A stretch of 64,000 bases of DNA from Cylicocyclus nassatus (GCA_958299035.1 CATQJL010000001.1:48486461-48550460), one strand, 5' to 3'. Positions 21,256 to 34,489 are shown, numbered from the stretch's first letter. Numbers and translations: made by a program. Notes: generated by a model from the letters alone, not told the origin.

Positions 21256-22557
21256 TATATTAGAAGGATCTACGATACACGGTGAAAAGTGTATACCAAC
21301 AGTTTCTAGTGCACGACCTAAGAGGCAACCTAGTGCTACCTAGAATTCTAGTGCATCTCTTTTTTCGATGATCCAAGATTTTGGTCAGTCTCCGAAAACT
21401 TTGAATCCTTGGAAACCATAGTTCATTCGCCGATTTCGTTTGCACCCTGATTGGAGCAAATCTTTTTTGTTTCGCAGTAACTACCATCGTGTTCACACAA
21501 ATTTGATAGATGACTTTTCAAATTACATTAATCGTAGATGCCAACGGACGTATTTCAATGAAAATGACGTTTCGAAAATGCCTGTCACGAGGCAACATCT
21601 GCAATCAAAGAATTAGATTTACCACATTGTTACGAAAACGTCCAAAGAGTAGGAAAACGCAAAAAGAGGGTAGTGATCATATATTTCAGACCTTTTGTTT
21701 GTGAAAACGTACTGTTGATCAAGTATTGAAGTGGAATTTATTTGAAGATTACGCCCATTATTTATTCTTTCCTTCAAATCGAAAAGATAAGACATTCACC
21801 ATTTCAGACTTGTTATTGGAAAAGGAATACTGTTCTCTGATAAACCAAAAAGCGGCTTGTGTCGCTGACAGCTTGTTTACCTATGCACACAGAGTTTTCG
21901 ACAAGATGAGTCACTTTTAGAGATTGTAGGTTTTCTTATCAACTAATCAAGAAAGCAAAAAACTCAAGAGTTATCAAATTTTGTGTTCATATTCTCATGC
22001 TCGAACGACATCTAAATTATCTTTTTCTTACTCAAGACTAAGGAAAAAAGAAAAGGTCTTTTGAAAACATCAAATGTGAGATGACTACATTTGCTGACTT
22101 TTGAAGAGGCCCAGATTCAAGGACTGTGTTCAAGACAGACTATCAATAAAAAGAAGAATGTTGTGTATAATCACAGTTGGCGTTGTGGTTTACGCGATGG
22201 TAGTCTGGCAAGGAGTGAAGTTTTTTTTTTTGAGAAAATCCAGCGTTAAGATCAATTTCTGGCAAATGCTTCTCTAATCTTTCATGTAAAACAAGATTTC
22301 ATGCATTCAGTTTTTTTTTCTATTATGTTCAATATTTGATGGCTTAAAAGATAGAATTAGTCCGACTTTTTAACGCAAGCGATGACCACCTACGCCGTCC
22401 AAGAATTACTCTGGAAAATCCCGAGGCAGTACTAGTAATCCGCTGAAACGCAGTTGTTTTAAGTCATAGATTCTAAAGTCCATTAATGGTTACTGATCTA
22501 TGGGCTAAGACAGAGTTCTTGATAAGCATTTAGAAAAGAAATTAGGAACTGTTTTAC
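21256..22557. other. No supported feature
   Basis: Short frames only (61-78 codons). No motif, splice pattern or shared repeat recognised. Confidence 0.4.
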
Positions 22558-22565
22558 GATACATC

Positions 22566-23238
22566 CAGGGCCCGGCACGAGTCGGTTTCCAGGGTTCCGG
22601 AAAAAGAAGTCCCCCCTGAATTACGGAAATTTTACGAAGTTCCGGAAGTTCCTCTACAAAATTCCGGAAGTTCCTCTTTGACCTACCTACATAGGGGATG
22701 ACGAAAACAAGAAAGATTTACTAGTATGGAAGAATAAACTGAGATACGAGTGAAAATCCAAATTGGAGCTGAATAATACGCATCTACAAGAGTTTGGCAT
22801 TGGAGCGCGATAGCTAACAAAGCGATTTATGTAGAAATTAAGGCAAAAAACAAAGGAAAGGCAGTATCGTCTGGTGGCCGTCTGTAGACGATCTGATTTT
22901 GGAAAAGGTATTCTTCACATAAGTTTTCAAATCTTTTTGCATAATCCTTCCGCATATAATTTTCTATGCATACAGTTCAGTTTCGGTGTCATATGATTTT
23001 TTGTGCGCTGTAAACAAGCAATTTGTTTATTTAAGCCTTGGTTTCAAATCGCGCGCACTTTTCGCCATACACGATAGAGCATGCCAGTCGTGAGATAACC
23101 TGTCCGAAAAGCTTGTATTCGACTAAATGGCGCTTATTCTTGGTGCTCGGCCCCGACTCGTCAAAAACGATATCTTCTTTGCTTTTTAGTCCAAAAACGA
23201 AGTCGAGCCTGCTTCTAGACGATTTGTGCCGGGCCCTG
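22566..23238. mobile_element. hAT element, CAGGGCCCGGCAC family, 673 bp, perfect 8-bp target duplication
   Basis: Begins CAGGGCCCGGCACGAG and ends TTTGTGCCGGGCCCTG. Both flanks are the identical octamer GATACATC (22,558-22,565 and 23,239-23,246). The left part has repeated TTCCGGAAGTTCCTC motifs. The centre holds a TTCACATAAGTTTT unit as at 885-1,470. The right part shows the family block AACGATATCTTCTTTGCTTT. This copy defines the ends and target-site length for the whole family. Confidence 0.85.
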
Positions 23239-23246
23239 GATACATC

Positions 23247-26200
23247 CCCACTCGCAATCTCCGAAGTTTGCCACAGATGAAAAAGCGAAATGATTGCAGG
23301 TATAATGCTGTCAGTGATAGTGCATTTGAATCTCATGTTAATATCTTAGGCTTAGATTTTCTAGCTAATATAAGTACAATTTGCCTAAACAGATTCGGTG
23401 CCTCGGTAATATAACCAACTCTTGGAATTTCGGACAAAGAATTTTATGCAATTGCTGGGTCGGATGTCGCCATTAGAGCTGTGCTCAGCACCTCTTTGAT
23501 TTCGCAGCAGTCGTTTAAAGGGTAAAGACCAGTCCTACAACCAATATTTGGGTTGTGATACGTGTAGAGTTGTGGAAAAAAATAAGTTTGTCGCATATAA
23601 GAATCGGATACTGTAACGATAAGTTGCTGGAAAAAAACTGAAAATATTCTTACGCCAACTATAATAGTAATTTTTAGATGAGTAATCACGCAAAATGAAA
23701 GCCTCTTAAAGAAAGCGTTAAAAATGTAGACCCGAGATAGTAAACGTTTTTCGCTCTTGATTTTTCTTTGATTTTTCATGGCTCTCTTTGTAATTTTCTC
23801 TGGATTCAAGTCAGTTCTTATTCCAAGATCTTATGGCGGCTTCTACATGAATGCAAATCTAGCTTCAAGGCAGAAATGACCGGAAATTTTCTGCATAAAA
23901 ACAACTGCTAGCAAATAAGTTTGTCTACGGACTGTGTATATCAACATCTCAACGAAAAAAGTTGAGGTCAAACCTAAAGAAACTCGTCATTTCCCAGACT
24001 CCCTACTAATATCAATCTTGAAACTTTTGCAAATAATCCATTTACCGGTCCCTTTGTCCTTAACGTGACCTACTAGAACTTCCCTGTAGACTCTGGGTCA
24101 TGAAAATTTTTATTGGCCTTATGTTAAGTGCTCAATGCACCTCCACACGATTCCGAAACTATTCAACTCACAACTGCTTAGCCGCTTCGAACTTGGAAGG
24201 TTGAAGAAACTGTGAAATGCACGAGCACCGCCTCGTTTATCGACATTCCTATAATCAAGATTTATGATTTATGTAGAGCATTAATTGGGGCATCTGTTAA
24301 TAACTGATTTAACTGCTAGGTTTCGAGAGCTCCATTGATTTATGAGTACATAAAATTGGGTCGAGGTACTTATGCTGAGATGACGTGACGGAACTGACGT
24401 GCTGGCAAAAGAGGTGCTCAGAAATTGAATTTTGTCCAGAAAAAATCGGCTTGAGTGACCAAATATTATTATTCAAGTACCACTTTCTCTGAAAGGAAAT
24501 TTTTCACTTCATTTTTCCGCACAAAAAATGGCGATTCTTCTAAGCCACGCCTTCAACCTCTCCTTCAAATGTTTGGTACGTCACACTTTGCTTGTTTTCC
24601 ATAGGCGCACAATTGGCTAGGGTCCATAATTCAATTTCGAGAACTCAACGAGAAGTTAAAATGGGCAGCCATGAGGGGTAACTTAATTTTACGCTCTGCG
24701 CGGAAGTGCTGCCGTCGCGGAAAGTACATGAGGTTGCGTTACAGCAAGTCAGGGCACTTTTTGCTGAAGGAAAGCCGATGCATAAAATCGAAAATTTGGA
24801 GATTTGTGTACCACTTTTACCCCCCCCCCCCCCTCCCGTCCCCTTCTCTCCTCCCATCCGTCCCTTCCTTTCAACGGAAAATTAGAAAAAGTAAAAGCTT
24901 GGAAAATAAACTCACTGGTAAGATTCCGAGTCTTGTGCAACAGCAAGGTATGCTGAAAATTATGGGGCTTATTTGCGTCTGTACCAATTAGCCTTATATA
25001 GAAACTTACCAAAAGCGAGAACCGTCAAAACAGCCGTCAGATTTAGCGATGAAGGCATTGTGGAGTAACCCTGAATGTGCAAAATTTCGTGACGACGTCC
25101 AAGACGGTGCAGAATAACTGAATCAAAGGCGACAATTTATGATAAAAAGGCGTGCATGAAATGCTGGGATTGCAAGACGTATATAATGATAGGAAGAGAA
25201 AGGGCAGTCTTTGCAAAAAGCTTGGGAAATTCAAATTGCGAAGTGATGCTGGAGATATATGCTCTACTTCTATGAAAGATGAAAATGGATTTCACACGGG
25301 GAGAAAAAATATCGGGTATTTCTTAAAAGCTTATATTTAGGTTGCGGAAATAGACTCGGATTAAACTTCAGCGATGACTTGTAGATGATCTTTAGATGCT
25401 GAGCTAGAATAATGAGCGAGTAGATAGCGACCAGCTCATTTCTGAAAACGTTTGAAACTTTAGAAGCATATGCGAAGAAATTTTACACCATCAGTCCTTG
25501 ACTCTCACGGATACGGAAAGCAAAACACTCAAAAAGCACAGGGATATGGATATGAGGCACTGGATACTTTTCAGGAAATCTGAGCCACATCGGAATTTGG
25601 GCGTCAAGAGTCACGAAAAACTACCCAAGACAAAGTAGAAACAGCTCAGATGTACGATACAGTTGAAAACATTTCATAGCCTTTTCCAACTAGAATCAAG
25701 CAAGTACAGTTTACAGGCACTTATAGGTCAGGAGGCAACTGAATCAAGCAAAATAATACAATTTAATTCTTGAATGTCGTCATCATATAACCTTTTCGCA
25801 TTTGATTTATAATTAATGAGCACCGGAGAAAACTTCTCATAGCAACTAGTTAGATGACAGTATCCTTAAACCAATAGTGCACAAAAACGCAAAGGGTTTC
25901 ATAAGTGAAATGGCTTTTCGTATAAAAACACTAGAAAGGACGGGAAAAAGTGCAAAAGGAATGGCGACCCGATCCTAACGGAAGCAATAAAACTCTAATT
26001 TCCTTGTAATAGATAGGGTCAATTCTATTTTTTTGGCAAAAGAAGACTGAATGAGATTGTGGAGCTAGTCTAATTACCTTACTCCTTACCTCAAAATACT
26101 TCCTTAATTTCTTTACATTTTTAGACGTAAGAACTTGTCGTGAAAAAAAATACCTTCATTGTCGGTCTTGAAAACTGTCTAGTGCCGTTTCTATAGAATC

Positions 26201-26477
26201 AAATCAAAAGAGGTCAAAGATGATGAAGCTATGTAGCGTGAAATTTGTATTTTTCACATATTGCATGGTACAATGAATAAATTTGAAAAATGTTATTTGT
26301 TAGAATGTTAGAATGATGATTCGTCATTTATGAAATCACCTCCAAGAAGCAAGTAGATGCATAGATGAAAATTCTCCTCTCATTGGAATTCCATGATGAG
26401 CTGATACAAAATGTGAGCCATAGCTAGCAACAATCCTTGAAAAAACAATGTTTGGAAGACAACTGTTAATCATGGCC
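23247..26477. other. 3.2 kb without a supported gene
   Basis: A 121-codon minus-strand frame (23,444-23,809) and a C-rich run near 24,820-24,860 are the only notable items. The C-run gives overlapping frames of low complexity on both strands. Nothing here shows a domain or a consistent splice pattern. Confidence 0.4.
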
Positions 26478-27431
26478 TCATAAACAGAAAATTGAAGGTA
26501 CTACGGGAACAGAACTTGAAAAGAAGAAGGCAATGTCAATTCTAGAAACTCTGATCCATTTAGATTTGCACTTCGTCAATATACTCCCACACGGATACGA
26601 ACTTATTTCTAGAACATTATGGTTAGAGATTGTATCAAACTCACTAAGGCTAGTTTGGGAGACAGAAAGTTTGACTTTGAGGCCAGATTTGAATTTCGAA
26701 ACTTCTAGAAGTTGAGAACAAAACGAAGCGAAACGGAGAAGGTAAATAAAACAAGATACTTCTATCGTGTGACGGAAGTGAGCATAATGTTTTAGGGAAA
26801 TGTCATGGCGAACTTTCACCTCAAAAAAGTTTTGGCGGACTTGCTCTTTTATCTGATGCTGCCGCATACGGAAAGAAATTTTGAGCATGCTTCTTAGTAT
26901 GAAGAACTTTTTCGAGTAGCAGATTTGAAATGAATGACAATGATAGGCAATAGAGACAGCAATCAAGTGAATCTCCGGGAGACGATTGCTCGGAGGACCT
27001 ACAAAAAAAGAAGGGATTTTGAATTTATGGCTGACGTGTCCGTCCGGAACAAGATCCCAGCAACGCCCCCCTAGCCCTTTTGCTGGGTTCGAAGTGATGT
27101 GAAAGTGAGTGTAAAAACGCCGGAGACATGACTGGCACTTCGGCCCGCTGCTCCCCCGGGGCCTCGGGAAAGTGCATAGCCGGGCCGCGAACCACCACTC
27201 ATCATCGCCATTGTGAAAGACGAGCCACATCGCGCAAACTGTGCTCCCCGGGGAATTGCGCGAGCCTATCAGTAACGAATCAGCCACTTCAACCATCCAG
27301 TAAGAACGAAAACAGCAGATCTTGATATACATCTTGAAAGAACAACATGAATTCGGACTTTGTGATATGCACTGGGGATCACAAATATTCCAAGCTTTCG
27401 GCGGAGGCAACACTAACAGAAAATTTATCAT
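26478..27431 (-). other. 317-codon open reading frame of unknown origin
   Basis: This is the longest open frame in the window by a wide margin. The N-terminal third coincides with a GC-rich island (about 27,030-27,310). It reads in part VEVADSLLIGSRNSPGSTVC, then FHNGDDEWWFAARL, then RRFYTHFHITSNPAKGLGGR. The C-terminal two thirds are rich in S, F, I and K and look less protein-like. A random frame this long is very unlikely at this base composition. It may be a transposon-derived or host coding exon, or an open antisense frame. I recognise no domain and see no clear promoter or polyadenylation signal. The plus strand also has a 65-codon frame across the island. Confidence 0.35.
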
Positions 27432-27691
27432 CTACCGAAATGGTGAATATAAGAGCCGACGTCACCTAATGAATTGTTAGGATTCTTGAGCTTCTCGTGA
27501 TGGATGTCACAGAGCAGCAGAAGAGCTCTCGCGATAAAAAAAGAGACTTTCTGGAAAATGGAGACTGTCAGAATTTACTTCAGAAAGTAGATCCATGCTA
27601 GAATTCGTGACAGATTATGAGGAATGATAAGCAGAAAATCTGTTATCGAAACTAATCTTGATTTCTAAAACAAGTCCGCATACCTTTAAAA

Positions 27692-28123
27692 CAGTGGCGG
27701 GTCTGGGGGGGGGGGGGGCGCCCCCACCGGAATGGGTTGCGAAATTTTAAAGTTACTAACATGTGATACAAAATGTGAAAGTGACCTGTTTATTCTTGTA
27801 AATCATTTAAATAATTTTTAAAATTCTTTGCAAATCTTAATTAGAAGAAGCCTTATAACAAGAGGGAAAATTTTTTTTGAACACTCCGTTTCGTTCCTCC
27901 CCTTAGACGAAGTAAAGGATCTCAGAACTCTCTCCGGAACTCCTAAGTAACGAATGAGAGTTCATGAGAAAAGAAAATGTTTTTGGGGCGTGGTTTAAGG
28001 GTTATGAGTCCGAAAAACTTTCCAGAGGCACCTCAAAAAAAATTTCGGAGTGGGTGGCTGAGTCCACGCCTTTCGTTTTTTGCCCCCCTCCCCTATCAGA
28101 TGGAAATCCTGGGACCGCCACTG
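27692..28123. mobile_element. hAT MITE, CAGTGGCG family, 432 bp
   Basis: Starts CAGTGGCGGGTC followed by a G run, and ends GGGACCGCCACTG. Flanks CTTTAAAA and CTTTGAGA agree at 6 of 8. Subterminal C/G runs and a GGGCGTGGTTTAAGG segment resemble the ends of the large hAT element at 53,646-58,219 and the MITE at 45,008-45,272, so the three probably share a transposase source. Confidence 0.75.
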
Positions 28124-29864
28124 CTTTGAGAATGACTCAATCTTGACTCCAAGGGCCACTGGAAACTCTGCAAGATATTACAAATTTTCGAACAAATAAC
28201 AACATGCTAGAAACTTACGGATCTGCTACCGTTGAACACATAATCAAAAAAGTTTATACCGAATTTTGCTTGCACAGGGAGCAGATTTATGATCTGATGA
28301 CATACTTAATTAGAATGCTAGTAGTATGGATATATTCGGATGTATTTAAAAATCGACTGAATTACCTGCAGCCTTTTGAATGTTCTACTCAAACTACCTA
28401 CAGGAGCAAAACGTTTAGTTTTCTCTCATGAGTAGGAGCAGTATTGTGTGCTTTCTTTTATAATCAAAAAACTCGCCACTTTATTCGCAATCAGAGGTGC
28501 AGTCCTAATTGTTGTTTCAATGATTCTTCCATTCAACTGTGAGTTTGATTTTCATTGTTAAAAAGTAAAGCGTAGGTGGTAAGTTTTCGTTCAAAGTATT
28601 CCAACGTATCCGAAAAAAGTGACTCATTATGCGTGATGCTTTTTGTCTGGTCCGACAAGGTTACAAAATTCTAAGGTTAAAAGGTTGATCTGAACCTCAT
28701 GCTGAAATAGTCAGAAACTAACACAACAATCCAAAAATTGATTATAATGCGTACACGTGCTTCCCTTTCTGAAACTTTCCCGCACAATAGCATAGCTGTA
28801 GCTTTACGAACGGCGCTAAGTAGATATGAAAGCAGTGAATCCAGAAGAAAAGGTTGAAAATAGTCACTAACTTAGAAACGTGGGCGGATTGCAAAAAGGA
28901 CGTGTACCCCGAACAATGAGACACAAATTGTCCAAAAAGTTCATTCTGAATAAATCACATATATTTGCTTCTCAAAAGCCACTTTGAAAGAATTACCTAA
29001 TAAAAGGAAGAAAAGTGGAAGCAAAGCGAGATTAATCGCGCCAAAAAGAAAGAAATGATGAAGTAGACCGAAACTATAGACATTACTAACACCTATTCAA
29101 AGCACAGCTATTCTCCAAAAAAATCTCCAGAATTCTGTGGACAGCGTTTTTTAGAAAGTAGGACCTATTCGAATTCATGGGAAGTGAAGAAGTTGTCGAT
29201 CGCCTTGATGACGAAATGCATTCTCTTTTTCATTCTCAAAAAAAAACGTAGGATTCCGAAAAATGAATCAGTCACAATGTGCGAGAATAATGATCTGAAT
29301 TTCAATAAATGTTACAAAGCCCAAGACAGGGGTATAAGAGGCTCTAGAAATCTCCATAGAAGCGAAAAGCAGTCCGTGAAAAAGTTTTCTCGCAGAAAAA
29401 CAGCTTTCACGATTATTCTCCAGCATACTACAAACCACGTACTCCCAAGCTTTCACCAGTGACTACTCCAACCTACGCTGCTCGGCGCCTTCCGAGTGAT
29501 GAGCAGCAGAAAATTGAGTAGAAGGACATCACGAGATAGCAGCAGAGGCGCTAGTAAAATCATGAGGAGATTTGATTGTGTAGCATTCGGTTAACAGATT
29601 TATCATGAATGAGATGTGTTTACTGCCCTAAATCTTAAGTACCAGAATGGCGACGTAGTGGGGAACTTTCGAAAGATAATTAGATGCGCATTGACAGTAA
29701 TTATCGTCTCCCATATGATCTAGCCACATCATTCAATAGAAAACGTTACCATGTTCTATTTTTAGACAAAAAAGTAGGAGAGAAGCCAGTTTATGGTTTT
29801 TTAGCAGCTATAATAATACGGCTTATAACAGATGTGAAAAATGCCGATGACGGCGGACTTCGAT
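28124..29864. other. No supported feature
   Basis: Frames up to 92 codons without motifs. No repeats shared with the rest of the window were recognised. Confidence 0.4.
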
Positions 29865-29872
29865 TCCATAAC

Positions 29873-30061
29873 CTGGGCTCAGCACGAGATGGCAAATTAT
29901 GCAAAAGACGAAGTCCCTTTTGACCCAAAACGGAAATGTCGACTTAAAAAGCCTAACCTAACCTAGCTTGTGTTTTTTCCGACCCTAAGAAGTTATCCCC
30001 TTTGCTTTTTGTCCCAAAGAAGATATCCAGCTTTCTCATAAGCCACTAGTGCCGAGCCCTG
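29873..30061. mobile_element. hAT MITE, CAGGGCYCGGCAC family, 189 bp
   Basis: Left end CTGGGCTCAGCACGAG (one change from CAGGGCTCGG at each of two sites) and right end AGTGCCGAGCCCTG. Flanking octamers TCCATAAC and TCCATATC agree at 7 of 8. Interior matches the reverse orientation of the family, with GCTTTTTGTCCCAAAGAAGA and GATATCCAGCTTTCTCATAA. Confidence 0.75.
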
Positions 30062-30400
30062 TCCATATCCATAATCCAAATGGACTATTCTTTTGAAAAT
30101 TCTTACTTCGAATACGATGCTACAGGATCAGATATAGGACTGGAAAACAAGTGAGCCTAGATTTTTTGAAACTCATGTTTACCGAGGGATTTTTGGGCAT
30201 CGCGACGAACTCTTTGAAATTCAGAAAATTAACGACAGCACATGAGGCCTACCTTTCTGAAGAATTCTGTCAAATTGTGCTGGAAAAGTCATGATGCAAG
30301 TGCGGTTGTGGGTTATGAGCTATATTACAGTTTATTTTATTTTTCAAAAAATCCGTTTTACTCAATAATTATTGCACGATTTTTTGGGGTACAACTTACA

Positions 30401-30572
30401 AGGGAAGCTTGTTTAGTCGAAGTGGCCTTTTTGGATGAGATGTATACCATATTGAAGGGCTCGTCCATAAACGTTCTGCAGATAAGGAAGGCAGATTTCG
30501 AATCAGCATTTTATGCCCTTGAGTATGGCATACATCACATCTAGAAGGGCCACTTCTGAACATGCATTCCTT
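30401..30572. mobile_element. Deleted foldback element, same family as 14,307-14,783
   Basis: AGGGAAGCTTGTTTAGTCGA on the left and GGCCACTTCTGAACATGCAT on the right match the terminal blocks of the 477-bp copy. The centre retains GCAGATAAGGAAGGCAGATT, seen also at 57,700. Much of the inner palindrome is missing. Confidence 0.55.
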
Positions 30573-32534
30573 GCTAGAAGCTTCAGCTCATAGGCCTGGG
30601 AAAAGTTGGGTACCTTTTTTGAAAAAGCAATAGAATTCGGGCCGAAGCTAAAATTGCCACCAGTAGAAAAAGGAGTGGACTTTTGCTCTAGGGGCTAGCT
30701 GCATAAATAAATAAATAGTGCAAAAAAATCTGTCATTGAAGATAGAAGCTATAAAACTAAAATCAATCGCGATTTTTCTTGATTGTGTGGAGACTGGTAG
30801 ACAAATTTCGAAGCATTCAAAATGCGCGATGTAAGAAGAGAGGCGAGCTGTTGCCATGTGCTGATTGGACGTTCCTGTTTTGACGCTCAGCAAACAGAAA
30901 CACATACGAAATTCACTTACACTATTTACGGCGAGTTATGCGGAAACAAAAAAGCTCCAAGTTCAGCGCCATGGATGACCAATATCCAGCTTTAGAATAT
31001 GGCAACAGTGGTCATGTACAAAGTTTATTAAATTTGTTGAACTGCTTTGATTCAACAGTCGAAGAAGAGAAGCTAACACATCACAAATTAGAATTGAAGT
31101 AGGAGAGAGGAGAAAGATAAAATAGGTTGGAGATAGAAAAGACTGAACGGGACGAATTTTTACTTTTACTTGGCCGCTCATATCCTTAAATAAGATGAAA
31201 ATCATTAACCGATCGTATGTCATGCAATCTTCAAAAAATGAAAATAGGTTGGAACTAAAAGAGTGCATCCACCCTTCGAACATTCGGCTCGGAAGAAGTT
31301 TACCAATTAATCCACCCTCTTTTTTAACAGCGATTTCTAATGGTGTAAGTAGCCTAACAACACAGACGTATGCATCGGACACTTCAATTTTGAAAGAATC
31401 CCACACTCGAAAACGGCTGGAAGTTCGCCGAAAGAGAAGATTCGAGTGAAATCAGAGCCGTTGACGTCTGAAGCATGAAAATCTATACGAGGCGAGATAC
31501 GTCAGAAATTGGAGTTGGGAGAGATTGCCTTAGAGGTTTGAGGGAGGCGGAGCAAGTCTTGAAGCTGAAGCTGACTTTAGATAAGAGCTCTGATGCAATG
31601 TCCACCAAAAACCAAGCAAAGAAAGAATTATTTGCAAGCTATTCCGAAGAAATGTCAAATGAACGGAATCCCCACAAAAAGAATGTACAGTGGTACCCAT
31701 ATAATTTTTGAGGATAAACTTTCGAGTGACAGCGGAGAAAACAGCACTGTAACTTTTTTAACTTTTAGATACCTTTCATTGCTCAGAACAGGGAAGTAGC
31801 TTCGGTCAAACTGGTCCGATCTAAATTTTCAGATCTCTACATCTAAAGTCGCTTCTGTAAAGAGAGTATCCATTTGCTTTATTTTGTTTGTATATTTCCA
31901 TTGAAATCTGGAAGGATGAGATAAAATGTTATAATCATAAGGCTTGCTTAGACAAAGTATTCGTAGCAAGATAAGCCAGTTTACTTGCCAATAATTACTG
32001 GGGCTGTGAAAACTGAATGATTGTCCATAAACTTCCATATGTTCACTCTTTCGCCCCAAAGCTCGTAATTCCAAGCAGGATGACGTTTGAGATATGGAGG
32101 ACAGATTTGCTTGAGCGCTTTCCGAATTTGCCCCTATTCACTTGTTTCGAATGATTTAGACCGAAAAGGGATGATAAAAGTTACAAAACGTTTTGTTGAA
32201 AGAGGTAATTGCAGATGGTTCATCTCAAATGGACGTATGAAAAAGTCCACCTATGCAACTATACAACAAATGCTATGAGTAGCCGCACTTTTAGCATACT
32301 ATTTGGCCTTAAATTCGTAGTTTGGTTTGTTCGTCGGTTCGAATTAGACAATATCATCCACTTTAATCACAAAGATGCAAGTTCCCTGAATGAGTATGAA
32401 TTCAATTATCATGTAAAATCATTCGCGCGTTTGTAAACAGAAAAGCGCGCAATCGGGTATCCCGACTCCGAATCTCGGGATCATATTTCGTTAGAAGATT
32501 GTGCGTGGGAACAATGATGGCTACGAAAATAGTG
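30573..32534. other. No confident gene; overlapping open frames near 30,960-31,710
   Basis: A 147-codon minus frame (30,963-31,406) overlaps an 84-codon plus frame (31,195-31,449), and a 78-codon plus frame follows (31,475-31,711). Each has partly protein-like composition (minus: EIAVKKEGGLIGKLLPSRMF; plus: NIRLGRSLPINPPSFLTA). I cannot tell which strand, if either, was coding. No domain is recognised. Confidence 0.25.
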
Positions 32535-32542
32535 CTCATTTG

Positions 32543-32811
32543 CAGGTTCTCGGCACAGGTAGCTTATAAGCAAGCTGGATATCGTTTCTGAGACAAAAAG
32601 CAAAGGGGATATCGTGTTCGTGTTTTCTTCGGACACAAAAACCTTTTGTGCCTGAAAAAACACAACTTAGATTACGTTTTTAGTCGACGTTTCGTTTTTT
32701 GAGGGTTTTTTACGTTTATGGTTTAGAGTCATAGGGTACTTCGTGAAATTTTGGGAAAGTCAAAGGATATGTTTTTTGCATTTTCGGAAAGCCACCTCGT
32801 GCCAATGCCTG
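32543..32811. mobile_element. hAT MITE, CAGGGCYCGGCAC family, 269 bp
   Basis: Starts CAGGTTCTCGGCACAGG and ends TCGTGCCAATGCCTG. Flanking octamers CTCATTTG and CTCATTCG agree at 7 of 8. Interior blocks AGCAAGCTGGATATCGTTTC and AGTCGACGTTTCGTTTTTTG align with the 16,755-16,996 copy. Confidence 0.75.
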
Positions 32812-33259
32812 CTCATTCGTAGCAGCGTCTCTTAGTTACGGTAGTATACGGTCAAGCATCAATATTTTAGAATTTGCTAGTACTTCACCTGTAAAATGAA
32901 GGAGGTGGAGGCTACTGAACATATTGAGCACGATTACTACAGTTGAACCAACCTTAACCAACCAACCTTATTGGCGGTTAGGATATACGCACTTTTGGGA
33001 ATCGTACCGAGCCAGTACTTTACCATAACGTTTTCACTAGGGAGTTCTTGTTCTGAACAGTTCAGTTAGTCTCCTTCAATAAAAGCTAAGGCGAGGGCTG
33101 GGACTCTTATCTCTTACTACATGCCATAACCGCACAAGAAAGGCAGTAACATGCAAAATGAGTTCATTTGTAAGCAACATGTCAACCAGTCCACATTGTT
33201 TCAACAGACGAAAAAAATTTTAAAAATCTAATCAACATAATCAGGATCAGTGGCCATCT

Positions 33260-33625
33260 ATGGAAAGTGTGCGGCTGCATACTGTATCAGAATAACCTTT
33301 TCGTTTTATCCAAAGTCCCGCCAACTTCTATATTGTAACAAACCAAAAAACATGGCCCTTTCCATTCGCGATCCATTACGCCTTATCTGGCAAAACATCC
33401 TTTAGTACATAACAATGCCCCTTGTTCTTTTGACGGAAGCGCAGTTGTCTATTTGCGATGTCTGGCTTGCATGAATAATCGCTTCGCATTCGCTAGAAGC
33501 TAAATCCAGAACAGCTATCTCGCATGACAATGCTGCACTTAGTATCCTTAAACTCCTTTTTCAAAGGACCGAAATAATCTGATCCGCGTAAATAAACAGC
33601 AGCTATTGCTCAGATGAACTCACTC
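33260..33625 (-). pseudogene. Possible second BEL/Pao-like fragment
   Basis: The minus strand near 33,540-33,610 reads YLRGSDYFGPLKKEFKDTKC, like the DYFGPL motif that opens the Pao integrase core. Downstream minus-strand segments (RQLRFRQKNKGHCYVLKDVL, NGKGHVFWFVTI) look protein-like but I could not place them in the integrase. Frames are interrupted. The assignment rests mainly on one short motif. Confidence 0.35.
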
Positions 33626-34489
33626 TTTTATTCCCAGATTCTTATGCTTACATATAAGTTCGCTTAGCATCAAGTTGTGTAAAAGTTTTATATCTGTACT
33701 ATTTTCTCCTCTAGTCCAAACGAATTCTTTGACAATTTCTTAGGAGAGCGATTTTTAGTAGCACCTAGGTGCTCTCACAATCTGAACTCAAATACTTGAA
33801 GTGAGCTTTGCAGTTTTCAAGTTGATATCAGAAGAACGCTAAGTGGTCTGAAATCTTCATCGTCAGCAAAAAATATTTGAAATTACTTTCCTTATAGTAA
33901 GACTGTTTTTCTGTATGTCTGATTCGTATATTCCGAAAGGAAGACCCAATGACCAAACTTTGCAACACAACTCGTGGTGGGAGTAAGACTTGTGAGAGTA
34001 CAATTGTTGTTTTTCATTTTTCTAGATGCACGAGATCCCAAGAAATAGAAACGTTACCCTATGTCTAAATCTGATAACCTAATATTTCACCGAGGGTAAT
34101 GGTTGTGACTGCTTGAGATTCATTTTGGTAAAGCCCGAGTGTCCACTGATATCAAAAAGTGTCCCGCGAAGATGAATAAAGTCATTTCTCTTATGCTTTC
34201 AGGGAATATATGACTGGGTACAACACTGTGCAGTGCTTTAATAGAGCTTAATGTGTTTTTTGGCCGAGGAAGGACCAGCCTAAGGTCTTTCGCCATTTTA
34301 TAGGGTGCCTTAAGAGTCGAGAGACTAATTTGGCGGAGAATTATTGACCTACGTTAACACGAACTTGACAGATTAGAAACTATTTCCTATTTCCTTGTTG
34401 TTTCTGGAGTTTGAAGTAATCGCCATGGTACTTGCAAGAAAAGAAAATGTCAAACTGCTTTTTACAAACTTTATCAAACTGTACCGAAG
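33626..34489. other. No confident feature
   Basis: Could hold more of the retroelement proposed at 33,260-33,625, since minus-strand reading gives short protein-like patches, but I see no diagnostic motif. Confidence 0.3.

Noticed and set aside
24645..25012. Proline-rich frames near the C-run
   Set aside because: A run of about 15 C and neighbouring CT-rich DNA generate these frames; low complexity, no splice context.
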